DNA of 64,000 nt from Anomaloglossus baeobatrachus (taxonomy: Eukaryota > Chordata > Amphibia > Anura > Aromobatidae). The stretch's first letter is position 1. Each line of letters begins with the position of its first letter. The notes under the pieces are model-generated. The model was not told the origin of the DNA and did not search any database. It saw only the letters and a program-made list of their open reading frames with translations. Location of the stretch: assembly GCF_048569485.1 (NCBI RefSeq), contig NC_134355.1:561837642-561901641 (forward strand), written 5' to 3'. The position numbers and the translations under genes are program-made. Positions 48,501-60,500 of this stretch are shown here, piece by piece.

Positions 48501-51500
48501 AAGAGAACCTAGAAACAGCCAGAAGTGAACTGTTTACCCAGACAGCATTACTGTGGCAAAGAGTGCAAAAACAAGTGACTGTTTTATCTGCGACCGGTGC
48601 TCATGAGCTACCATCAGAGGGAGCCCTGGAACAACTGTACTCAGCATACCAGTCCTACAAAGAGATTTGTAAAAAATATTCCTCTACCCTGCTGAGAGCA
48701 AATACGTCTGAGTCTGAAAAAGAACTACAGGACTTCCAACAGCTTAATGCTGAACGAGACCGCACCGTGCGCGACATTGTGAGCGAGACTAAAGCAAAAA
48801 TTGCGCAAATGTCAGGAGAGGCATCTTACAAATCCAGGTCCATTAAGAGCTCAAGGCACTCACTCAAATCAGGCTCATCAAGGTACTCAACCCTCAGCGA
48901 GCAGCTCATAAAAGCGCGCGCTGAAGCAGAAACAACAAAAGTACACGCCATCTTCGCCCAGAGAGAAGCAGAGATGAAAACAGAATCTGCACGCAAGGAA
49001 GCAGAGATTAAAGCAGAATCTGCACGCAAGGAAGCAGAGATTAAAGCAGAATCTGCACGCAAGGAAGCAGAAGCTGCACGCAAGGAAGCAGAAATTGAAG
49101 CCCTTCAGAAGGAATGTGAACATGTGGCAGCCATGGCAAGGCTAAAAGTCTTTGAGCAAGCTCTGGGTGGGAGCCAAGAAGGCAGCGCCAGTTTGTTTGA
49201 TCTCGACACAGAAGACTCACTTAAGCGTACAAGAGATTACGTGCTGAGCCAAGCCGACGAACCGCCAACTACCATCAACATTCCCGTCAGTGCTAACACT
49301 CCAGAGCCTCAAGACACTGATCCACCTACAGCTTCCAGCCTTCCAGGTCAGTCCAATGCACCTCAGACTTTTAAGCCTGAACCAGCTTCATATTCCAATG
49401 CACAGCCACACTCTGCGCATCAGCAACCTCCGTATGCCCATGTCTACATGCAACCTAACATGCCGGCAAGGCGCTACACTCCCAACAACTGTGTAGTTCC
49501 AGGCCCGCATACAACAGAGACTGTACACACCAAACCGGTGGTCACTGGTCTAAACGCCTACGCCACTCCGTACTTTCCCATGTTCCCGAACCACGAAGCT
49601 ACGAACCACGCAACCAGCATCACGCAGTCAGCAAATGTGCCCCAACTATCGGAAAGATCAGACATGTCCGACTTTGCGAGGTACATGATCCGCCGAGAAC
49701 TCACCAACACCGGTCTCACAAAGTATGACGACCAGCCTGAAAACTACAGAGGGTGGAAGTGTGCCTTCAAAACCGCAACGCGTGACCTCGGCATTACAGC
49801 TGCTGAAGAGCTGGACTTGCTAATCAGGTGGCTAGGGCCACGGTCTACTGAGAGAATCAAGAGACTCAGATCCGTCTACATCAGCGACCCAACAACTGGT
49901 CTCGCAACCGCATGGGACAGGCTAGAGAAAGGCTTCGGCAGTCCTGAAGCAATTGAAGATGCATTGCTGAAACAACTATACGATCTTCCCAAAATATCTA
50001 GCAAGGATGCTTCAAAGTACCAGGAACTCAGCGACCTGCTGTCCGAGCTCCAGCTGGCCAAAACAGACACACACCTACCTGGCCTCAGCTACCTGGACAC
50101 CGCTCGTGGGGTGAAACCCATAGTCGCCAAGTTACCTTACAACGTGCAGGAAAGGTGGACTACGGTAGGAACAAATTATAAAAAAGAGCACCAAGTCTCC
50201 TTCCCTCCATTCTCCTACTTCTGTGAGTTCATCAATGGCATCGCGGAACGTAAGGCAGACCCCAGCTTCACCTGTGGAGAACCCACCGACTCCACTTCAC
50301 CAGCTCCCAGGTATGAGAGCACTCATCAAAATGACAGGAAATGTAGGGGCCCAGTATCAGTCAAAAAGACCGACGTTCTACCACCTACACCAACGTCTGC
50401 AACAGACAAGGGCAATGAAGGCGGAAAGGCGGAAAATCCAAACCGCCAGTGTCCAATTCACAATCTGCCACACCCCCTGAAGAAGTGCATTGGCTTCAGG
50501 AAGAAACCCCTTCAAGAACGAAAGGAACTCTTGAAAGGGTTTGGGGTATGTTATAGGTGTTGTGCCTCTACAGAACACCTTGCCAAGGACTGTAAGGTTA
50601 CAATTAAGTGCATGGAGTGCGACAGCACGGATCACGTACAAGCGCTCCACCCATCTCAGCCTGATCCTGCACCTACACCTTCTCCTACCACAAGTCATGG
50701 CGGGGAGAGTACAGGCCAAGCTGCAAACCACCTCACAGTATCCTCCTCGTGCACCGCAGTCTGCGGAGAAGATCTCTGGGACAAGTCTTGTGCAAAAATA
50801 TGCCTAGTAAGGGTATATCCCAAAGGTCACCCAGAACGAGCTGTGAGCGTGTACAGCATCCTGGATGACCAGAGCAACAGGTCACTCGCCAGGTCTGAAC
50901 TCTTCGACTTGTTCGACTTAAAAGGAATTGCCTACCCTTACACACTAGGTACTTGCAGCGGCATCTCAGAAGCTTGCGGAAGAAGAGCCAGTGGTCTCGT
51001 GGTAACATCTCTTGAAAATACCGTAGAGATACCTCTACCGACACTCGTCGAGTGCAACCAGATACCGGCTAACCGGGAAGAGATTCCAACACCAGAGGCA
51101 GCTCTTCACCACCCTCACCTGAGAACTATCGCAAGCAAGATCCCACCTCTTGATCATAGTGCAAAAATCCTGATTCTGATTGGAAGGGACATCCTCCGGC
51201 TACACAAAGTACGCCAACACATCAACGGGCCACACGATGCACCATTCGCTCAGCGCTACGACCTTGGCTGGGTGATCATAGGAAACGTCTGCGTAGGCAA
51301 AAGGAAGAGTCCCGACGCGATCTCCTCCTACAAGACGCACATCCTCCCAAACGGTCGCGGCACTCACTTTCAACCATGTCCGCATCACTACAGGGTGAAA
51401 GAGAGGCTGAGTGACACCAGGTGGCGACAGCAGCCTCCTGACTGCGCGGACACATATCATCTCTGGGATGACGACTTCGGGTCAACAGCGTTCGAGTCTA

Positions 51501-54500
51501 CAAACGAAGACAACAAATTGGCTCCGATGAGAGAAAACAAAGAATTCATAAAGATTATGGATAAAGAGTTCTCTCAAAATGACTCTAACAGTTGGGTAGC
51601 CCCATTACCCTTTCGGTCTCCAAGGCTAAGGTTGCCAAACAACTCCCAGCAAGCAACCGCAAGGTCCTCCTCTCTAAAACGCACTTTGGAAAGACAACCA
51701 GAGATGGAGAAATGCTTTGTCGAGATTACGCAAAACATCCTCGACAGAGATCATGCTGAACAGTGGCACCACATTCCCACCGAACAAAATCCAGCTGACC
51801 GAGGAACGAGACTCATTGCTGCATCCAAACTCGGCGACAACATGTGGCCGACACCTCCAAGTATCTTATACGAGGAGATCTGCGATAACTACGCCGGCAA
51901 CATGTACGAGCTGGTGGAACCAGAATCTGACAAGGAAATGAGACCGGTCGTCTCCGCTCGCTACACTTCAGTACCATCAAAACAGAAGTTGAGACCTCAT
52001 CGCTTCAAGCGCTTCACAAGTTGGTCATCTGCAGTATGAGCCGTAGCTCATCTTATTCACGTCGCTCACTGTTTCACCAACTACAAGTCTTCAACGTGCC
52101 ACGGCTGGCACATGTGTGTGATTCGTCCAGTCACCGAACTCGTGCTACTTTTACCAAAGGAGGACGTTACATGAACTAACTTTGTCGTTGGACACTGCCA
52201 CGGCGGGGAGCGTACCTTTCCTTACCCCTGCTGTACGGAGACACAACTGTCCGTGTTCAATTGAACCTTGAACTTTTCCTTTGGATTAAAACTTTTCCGT
52301 TGGATTATTGGGTTGGAGGAAGAGTTGGCATGTTTGCGGCTTCCCCAATCTGAAGATGGGTTTGTTGAACTTGAATTCATGTTTAACATTTTTCTACTTT
52401 TTCATTTTTTACGCAAGGACAATGCGTCATCAACAAAGCATGGACTTGAATTCAGTGCATTACGTTGCATTTTTTGTGTTGTCTCTTATCTCGTTACAGG
52501 TTTCGTGACATCGAGGGACAGGATCTACTCCTTACATTGTAGAAGGACTTGTGAAATCATATGATTTCAGACGGGGAGTGTTGTGTCCCATGAATGGGAA
52601 CAACCTGTTGTATGTAATTTTTGCATTGCATATTTTTCCTCCTATCAGGAAATTCCTTTATTGTTACTAGGTAGATTAGACTGTATGAAGTTTGTCCCTA
52701 TGTACCTCCCTTAGTTGGCTTCTGTATAGAATGCTCCTCCCTTCTCCTTCAGTTAGTCTAGAGAAATCATTGCTGAAGAGACATGTCTGCAACCGTGTAC
52801 AGATTATTCCTTTTCACCTGCATTTACTTTGTACTTAATACAAGATTCTAGAAGAAAACTACAGCGTTTCTCCTTGTCTTCCTACAAGTCATCGTTGTGC
52901 TGAGTTGAGCTATCTGTGGAAGCCGTAGAGTGAGTAAAATCATACAGTTATCTAAGGGACTGATAATTATAGCGGTTGGATTCATTGCTACAAGGAAGAG
53001 ACAGAATAATTCATGTCAGACAATAAAATTATCATTCTCAGCAGCACACCGTCCAGTGTAATACAGAAATGTACTGCAGGTAATGATGATATGCTATGTG
53101 CACAAGTGATTATATTAATGATTATTCTGTGCACATGGAAGTGCAGTCCACCTGTCTAATGTCTATCAGTGGTCATTTAAAGGCTGGGAGTCTACATGCT
53201 GCATTCTTTAGTGTCTAATCTATTACAACCCAAATGAATAAATAAATTCACTATATAATGCTGAACGCATCTGTGCCGCCCCCAGGGAAGCAGCCGAGCT
53301 GCTTGGATCTGGATTCGCTGTGGCTCGAGGGTCTCCGGACTTGGGGGTCATGCTACAACTGAAATGAAAGGGGGTATTTACAGGGGAATCGATATAGTTC
53401 GTGACGCAACCCGTGGTGTACGGGAATTTGGGAGTAACGCCGCTGCCGTTGGGAGTACCCAGGGTGATGAAGAGGGGCAGCAAGGTGTCGTAGCCCTCCA
53501 CGGGTAGGGGGATGCCCCAGGACTCGGTGTGGGATGCCGTGGGATGCAGGGGTCACTCTCGTACTCACTCAGTCAATAAGCAGACACTGATAACCGGGTA
53601 AACCAACTCTCTGGGTGCCGCTGCCGCTGAGGGGAGCTCATCCGGGTCCCGTCCCCTATAGTGTTGCCTGGTGATCTGTGACCTGCCTCCTGGCACTAAG
53701 TTTAACTTCAACGTGGTGGCCCAGTAGTCTGAAACTTGCCAGGCCCCGCTCCCCACTGTAGCTAAGTGTGGGAGCTTGCTCTTAGGGCTCACGCTTGGGA
53801 TTTTCTGGACCGTTTTGGATTGGAAAGTCCTATACGCCTCGTTGCACTAATGCCCCGATTCTGGAGCGGGTGGGAACAGATCATAAAGGCTCCGTTCTCC
53901 TCAGGTGAATTGTCGGGTTGCCTGAAGCTTCTCCCCGACCTAGGGTCCGTATACCCCGCCGAGTGTCCGTGTATCTCGCGTGTGTGCGTTTACCATTCTC
54001 ATCGCCTTCTCATCCTGGCACTTTCTTCTCGGCTTCTGATGCACACTGTGCATGACCGTAACCGCAGGCGTCTTCTGACCATGTGCAGTGCGCGTCAGAA
54101 GCCGACACACAAACACCAGGATGAGGCAGCGAAAATGGTAAGCGCGCACACGCAAGATTCTCAAGTAGCGACAGTCACGTCGCTGATGTAAATCCATGGT
54201 ATCGTGCCCACAGGGGCGTAATAACAGGGAAATCATGTAGACGCCTACAGGGCGATGAGCCGCCCATGGGGCTAGAGACCTGTGCTATTTACATAGGGAA
54301 TATGAAAGTAATAAAACGTATTTTATTACTTTCATATTACACAATATAACAACACAGGGATGGGTAGGAAGGGGTTACTAGCTCACACAGGCTGCTGCTT
54401 GTAGGTCAGAACGCTTTTTTGACCTGACAGGTTCCCTTTAAAGCTTCGAACGTAAAGTGAAAGCTGAGCTCTGATTGGTTGCTTTGGACAACTAGACCCT

Positions 54501-57500
54501 TATCAAGCATAATCAATAATCTATAATAATATAATCAAAAGAATGCTTATGGTATAAAGAGTCCTATGCAAGCAAAAGATCCAATTGAGAAAACAGACTG
54601 TAGATATGTTTTATAGAAAAGCATAAATCTTTATTGGACAACAACAAACATTATACAAATTAATTAAAATATGCGACTCAGGTAAGAAGACACTCCTCGA
54701 CATGTACTGATTCTTCTTCAAAGGTCTGATAATATTGTACAAATCAGTTCTTACATGCTAATTAGTCAAATATAAACATATTAATACCACATCAAAAGGC
54801 CAATAATAAAAATAAATGTTGCTTGAGGGGTGTTTTCTTACCTCAGTCGCATCTTTTTAATTGGTTTGTCTAATGTTTGTTGTTATCCCACAAAGATTTA
54901 TGGTTTTCTATAAAACATGCTATGTTCACATTGTAGTTGAATACTTCAATAAAATGACACTGGAGTCAGCATGTGCACATACCGCCAACTCCAGTGCCTT
55001 TTTATTGAAGACACAGTCTCTGTGAATATCATCAGTCACCAGTTTGCTTCAGAGTATATTCGCAAACACAGTGTCTTCAATATAATGGTGCCAGAGTTGG
55101 CGGTATGCGTATGTGTAGCACCCACAGGGCAAGGGGTTAAACTTGTTACTCGTCGACGGGCCAGTGATGTCAGGTCTGGAATGTCACGGGTGGCCCTACC
55201 CGGCTTCGTGGCCTCGAGGTGTACAATAAAGGGGGTTGAATGGAGGACGAGGATGAGGGTAGTATTTGATGAGGGTGAGAAGGATTTTCTCGTGACGCCA
55301 CCAGCGGAATGTGGCCACTGGCCAGGGAATTAGTCGCCGCTGCTGTTGCTGTCCTCCGGGGCGGATTGTTGTAGCAGCCAAGATGGTTTTGCTGCCCACA
55401 GGTGGAGCGGGCCCCGGGGAGGATGATGAGGGGAATAGTGGCCATTGGCGCCGAAGCGCGGGGCGGCGGCGCCGGCAATCAAAAGGCTGAGTCAGCTGCT
55501 GCGGTTCCAGGTGCTTTACTCACTGTTCTTTAGATTGCCCGGGAGGTACCAACTGTTCTTTAGATTGCCCGCTTTGGGCTCCAGCCAATCCCAGTTGAGT
55601 TAGAGGTAGCCACTGGTATTTTTGAAAGTGTTCTTTGTAAGAGTTTCCCCACCAGGAGAGAGGAACCTGGGCTGAGCGTCCCGCTCCAAGCTTCAGGCCC
55701 CATGAAAGAAGAGAAGAAGAGAAAGGTGTTGTGCTGCCAGAACTGAAGTCCCGACTTGACTGGCTTAGTGTCCAGGTTGCTCCTACTTCTACTCCAAGTG
55801 GAACCCGCCCCCCCCCCCCGGGAATTGTCCTAGTGACCAGGAAAGTCCCATGCTTTGTGATGGCCATTCCCCAGCCTACCCTAGTCCAGCTCCCTAGTGA
55901 GAAAGTTCCTAAGCTGTATGTTAAGTGTAAATGTGGAAGCACTGGTGATTAACTCCCTCCTTACTCGGGATGAATACTGCACCTTAAATGAGCTGCAGTA
56001 CCCTATGGCAACTGAGGCCTCAGGGGTGCCACATTCCCCCATGGCAAATGGCAGCACTCCCGGGCTGCAACCTAGCAAAGTTAGTATACCGCAATTTTTA
56101 GTATGCAGTAAACATTCTTCCCTTTATGGGAGGCACCATCACATTAACGTTTCAAACATTTAATCAGTTACCGGTCATCAGTATCATCAATGCAATAAAA
56201 CATCAACATTTGCATATGAAAACATTTACTCTTTCTCGGCTGCTGGTGGTTCCAGAGGGCTGGTCCCAGCCCCCTGGCTCTGGGCACTCAAGGGACATCC
56301 TCGGGTAAAGTGTCCAACCTTGTCACAGTGCCGGCAGATCGGCTGCCCATCGGCATCGTATCGGTCGGGGACTTGTAGTAGCGGGTTTCTCCCACGTCAC
56401 CACCAGGGAAGATCATCAGCACAAGAAACCAGTTCAATGGTTACAGGTTGCTGCGTCCCTTGTTTAGATTGCACCGCTTTGGTCAGAGTAGTCATACCTT
56501 TGATCAATTCCAGGACCTGGAGCCGCAGTCCATTGATGGAATCCTCCTTGACTCCAACCAACACTGGTGTAGCTGCACCAGCCTCGGTTGCTGAAGCACA
56601 GCGTCGCATTGATCCGGTTCACGCAATGCCCGGATGACCCGGTCTTTGAATTCCGCAAAGCTGAGGTCAGGGTTTTGCATGGACACATTACGCAGCTAGG
56701 TCCGGTGGGCATTGGACAGAAACCCCTCGATGAACTGATCAGTCAGCAGGTGGTTCTCATCCATCATCCCCTCCGGTTCCACTTGCCGAACAGCTGTCAT
56801 TGCCTCCTGAAGTTTTAAAGCATAGTCCCAAATACTATCTGGCACCTTTTGCTTACATCCGTAAAAACGTATCTTTATCTTGGCTGTGGTACGGGTATCA
56901 AAGGTTTCCTTACGTTTAGTCAAAATGTTCTTTGCCACTCTTTTGTCGGTCTCTGGCCAGGACTTGACTTCTCACCGGGCTGCCCCAGTCAGTTGGCCAA
57001 TAAGGACGCTGGCTTTCTGATCCTCCGTCATAGGGTACACCCAGAATAAACTGTATAGTCTTTCCTTGATGTCTGCCAGGGTATATGCCTTCTGGGGTAG
57101 CCATGTTGCTCCTGGGAGGTACGGCATGGTAACTGGTAGCACTGAAGCTGGGGTTAATGCTAGAGATGAGCGAACCGGCCGCGGTTCGGCTCGAGCTCGG
57201 TTCGCTGAACCGAGGTCTGGTTCGAGTTCGGTTCGGCAAACCGGTTCGGCGAACCACTTGAACCCCATAGGAAACAATGGGAGGCAATCACAAACACATA
57301 AAAACGCATTATAAATGTACACATACAGTTAATAAACATTGCCATAACACTTACCTGTCCCTGGGATGCGTCCTGCACTCTGTCTCCCGCAGCTTTTCCA
57401 TCGGTAATTGCTGTGTCCTCCGGGAACACCAGCAGTGATGCAGGACCTATCGTGACGTCAAAATAGCCATGTGACCAGTCACGTGTCTATTATCTCATTG

Positions 57501-60500
57501 GCTACAGACTGGTCACATAACTATGGCGCGTCATGCTAGGACCTGTCATTGCATCTCTCTGTTACATGGTGCACGTTTGTGTATCGCCGTGTACCGGCGA
57601 CATGCTCTAGCACACGGTCGACTCCCCGCTCTGCTTCCCCGTTCCCTTAAGGTACCGTCACACTAAGCAACGCTCCAGCAATCCCATCAGCAACCTGACC
57701 TGGCAGGGATCGCTGGAGCGTCACTACACGGGTTGCTGGTGAGCTGTCAAACAGGCAGATCTCACCAGCAACCAGTGACCAGCCCCCAGCCAGCAGCACA
57801 CGTGGAAGCGATGCTGCGCCTGGTAACTAAGGTAAATATCGGGTAACCAACCCGATATTTACCTTGGTTCCCAGTGCACACCACTTAGCGCTGGCTCCCT
57901 GCACTCCTAGCCAGAGTACACATCGGGTTCATTTTACCCGATGTGTAATCTGGCTATGTGTGCAGAGAACAGGGAGCCGGCACTGGCAGCGTGAGAGCGG
58001 CGGACGCTGGTAACGAAGGTAAATATCGGGTAACCAAGGAAAGGGCTTCTTGGTTACCCGATGTTTACCGTAGTTACCAGCGTCCGCAGAAGCCTGCTCC
58101 TGACCGGCTGACACAGCCGGTCAATAACGGAGATCACCGTTGCCATAGCAACACGCTTGGTAGCGGTGACGGTGACGTCAGGTGGGCGGAGCCTAGCGGG
58201 GCCATGTGTGGAGAGTGCCAGGTGGGCGGAGCCTAGCGGGGCCATGTGTGCAGAGTGCCAGGTGGGCGGAGCCTAGCGGGGCCATGTGTGCAGAGTGCCA
58301 GGTGGGCAGAGTCTAGCGGGGCCATGTGTGCAGAGTGCCAGGTGGGCGGAGCCTAGCGGGGCCATGTGTGCAGAGTGCCAGGTGGGCGGAGCCTAGCGGG
58401 GCCATATGTGCAGAGTGCCAGGTGGGCGAAGCCTAGCGGGGCCATGTGTGCAGAATGCTAGGTGGGCGGAGCCTAGCGGGGCCATGTGTGCAGAGTGCCA
58501 GGTGGGCGGAGCCTAGCGGGGCCATGTGTGCAGAGTTCCAGGTGGGCGGAGCCTAGTGGGGCCATGTGTGCAGAGTGCCAGGTGGGCGGAGCCTAGCGGG
58601 GCCATGTGTGCAGAGTGCCAGGTGGGCGGAGCCTAGCGGGGCCATGTGTGCGGGCGGCGGAGTGCAAAGTGGGTGGAGCCTAGCGGGGCCATGTGTGCGG
58701 GCGGCGGAGTGCGAAGTGGGTGGAGCCTAGCAGGGTCATGTGGCGCTGAGGACGTCAGTGCCGAGGACTGCATAGCTGGGGACAGTCGAGTGTGAGTGTG
58801 TGTGTGTACATGCCGCATGCAGGAGGGGGCAGAGCGAGCAGTGCGCGGAAGTGTCGGCTCCCTGCACACGTAACCAGGGTAAATATCGGGTTACTAACCA
58901 AAGCGCTTTGCTTGGATACCCGATGTTTATCTTCGTTACCAGCTTACCGCAGGCTGCCAGCGATGGCTCCCTGCACACTGTAGTTGTAAAAAGCCCTGCT
59001 TTTGCTGATAGAACCGTTCTCGAACGTAACTCGAACTGTCGAGCTTTTAGCAAAAAGCTCGAGTTCTAACTAGAACACCCCCCAAAATCACTCGAACCGC
59101 GAACTGGCGAACCGCGAACCGCGCTCAACTCTAGTTAATGCTGCAGCTCCGGCAACAGGAAAGGTTTGGTCTCTTTCCTCCCTGGAAATGTCTTTGCAGG
59201 CACAGGGCTTCCTGCTGGCTTCCGGCAGTGGGGCTCTCTTTCGCGCTCTTCCAAGGGCTCCACCCATGCTTTTGCGCTCTTTTTGGGTCCCGCCCACAGT
59301 GGCACGCCCCTTCTTTTCCCGCGCGGAATAGTCAATGGCAACTATTTTTTTAAGCAATATGTATAACACAGTTCTGTAAGGTGCCCAGTACCTGTTTTGC
59401 CTGGGTACATTATCCTGTTCATGACGCCAAGTTGTAGCACCCACGGGGCAAGGGGTTAAACTTGTTACTCGTTGCCGGGCCGGTGATGTCGGGTCTGGAA
59501 TGTGACAGGTGGCTCTACCCAGCTTCATGGCCCCGAGGTGTACAATAAAGGGGGTTGAAAGGAGGACGAGGATGAGGGTAGTAGTGGATGATGGTAAGGA
59601 GGATTGTCTCGTGATGCCACCTGTGGTATGGTTGTAGCAGCCAAGATCGTTCTCCTCCCCACAGGTGGAGTGAGCCCCGGTCACCGCCGTTGTGGGCTCC
59701 AGCCAATCCTAGTTAAGTTAGAGGTAGTCACCGATATTTTGAAAGTGTCCATTCTAAGAGTTGCCCCTTCAGGAGTAAGGAACCCGTGATGAGTGTCCCG
59801 CTCCAAGCCTCAGGCCTCGTGAAAGAAGAAAAGAAGAAAAAGGTGTCGTGCCAGAACTGAAGTCCCGACTTGACTGCTTAGTGTCCAGGTTGCTCCTACT
59901 TCTTCCCCAAGTGGAACCCGCCCCCAGGTGGTTGTCCTAGTGACCGGGAAAGACCCATCCTTCCTGATGGCCACCCCCCAGCCTAAAATGTGTAAATATG
60001 TAAATGTGGAAGCACCGATGATTAACCCCCTCCTTACCCGGGATGAATACTGCAGCTTAAATGAGCTACAGTACCTTGTGGCAACTGAGGTCTCAGGGGC
60101 ACCACACATGCGCTGACTCCGGCCTTATTTTAATGAAGGATTCAACTACAACATCAACATAACACTGCGCACGTGCCTAAGGATAATGGAATCCTCCACT
60201 GGGCAAAATTTACAGTAAATATAGAGGAGGAAAACAGCCAGAAGAGGAATAGATAAAAAAAATACCCCATCCACAAAGTCCCGACCCAATTCTAAATCAT
60301 CGACACCTGGGCATAGAACGGGTTCAAGAGCTAGTCATAATATAATGCTGTTATATAGGGGATTTTATGCATAAATCCACAAAGAACCAGCGCTAAATGG
60401 GTTTTTTTATATGTTTTTATTAAGAAAATTTTGCTATCCTTGTTCCAAGGCAGAGTATTTAATAGTACACAATACACTAAATATTAAATCCAAGAACCAC

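Larger units (their letters stand above)
44653..53008 (+). mobile_element. BEL/Pao LTR retroelement with a nested insertion
   Basis: The 430-bp LTRs are 44653-48044 (containing the 2962-bp nested element and its duplication) and 52579-53008. They differ by about one base by eye, so the insertion is recent. Target duplication ATTCA at 44648-44652 and 53009-53013. One long gag-protease frame is seen, and the pol part is incomplete, so this copy looks nonautonomous or broken. It lies antisense in the KLHL30 intron. Confidence 0.85.
57161..59133. mobile_element. hAT-type nonautonomous element
   Basis: Begins TAGAGATGAGCGAACC and ends with the complement of TAGAGTTGAGCGCGG. An 8-bp duplication GTTAATGC flanks it exactly (57153-57160 and 59134-59141), the mark of hAT transposons. 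The ends are full of gaaccg/cggttc words. It lies inside the LTR fossil. The interior holds further repeats (57660 onward and 58181-58743) and no transposase. Confidence 0.85.
55114..60106 (-). mobile_element. LTR retroelement fossil with a hAT insertion
   Basis: Direct repeats 55114-56033 and 59433-60106 both start TGTAGCACCC and end in CCACA. They are clearly diverged and unequal in length, so this is older than the BEL/Pao nest. Gag-like sequence on the minus strand includes a CCHC knuckle at about 56288-56337. A TGGCGTCATGAACAGG-type primer site borders the right LTR on the minus strand. The copy is broken in several places. Target duplication not clear. KLHL30 intron, same strand as KLHL30. 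Confidence 0.7.

Noticed and set aside
55114-56033. Plus-strand AATAAA (near 55225) as the end of a host gene
   Set aside because: It lies in an LTR and has a counterpart in the other LTR. No host exon precedes it.
58181-58743. CRISPR-like regular repeats
   Set aside because: Units abut directly with no unique spacers and the host is a vertebrate. It is a minisatellite.
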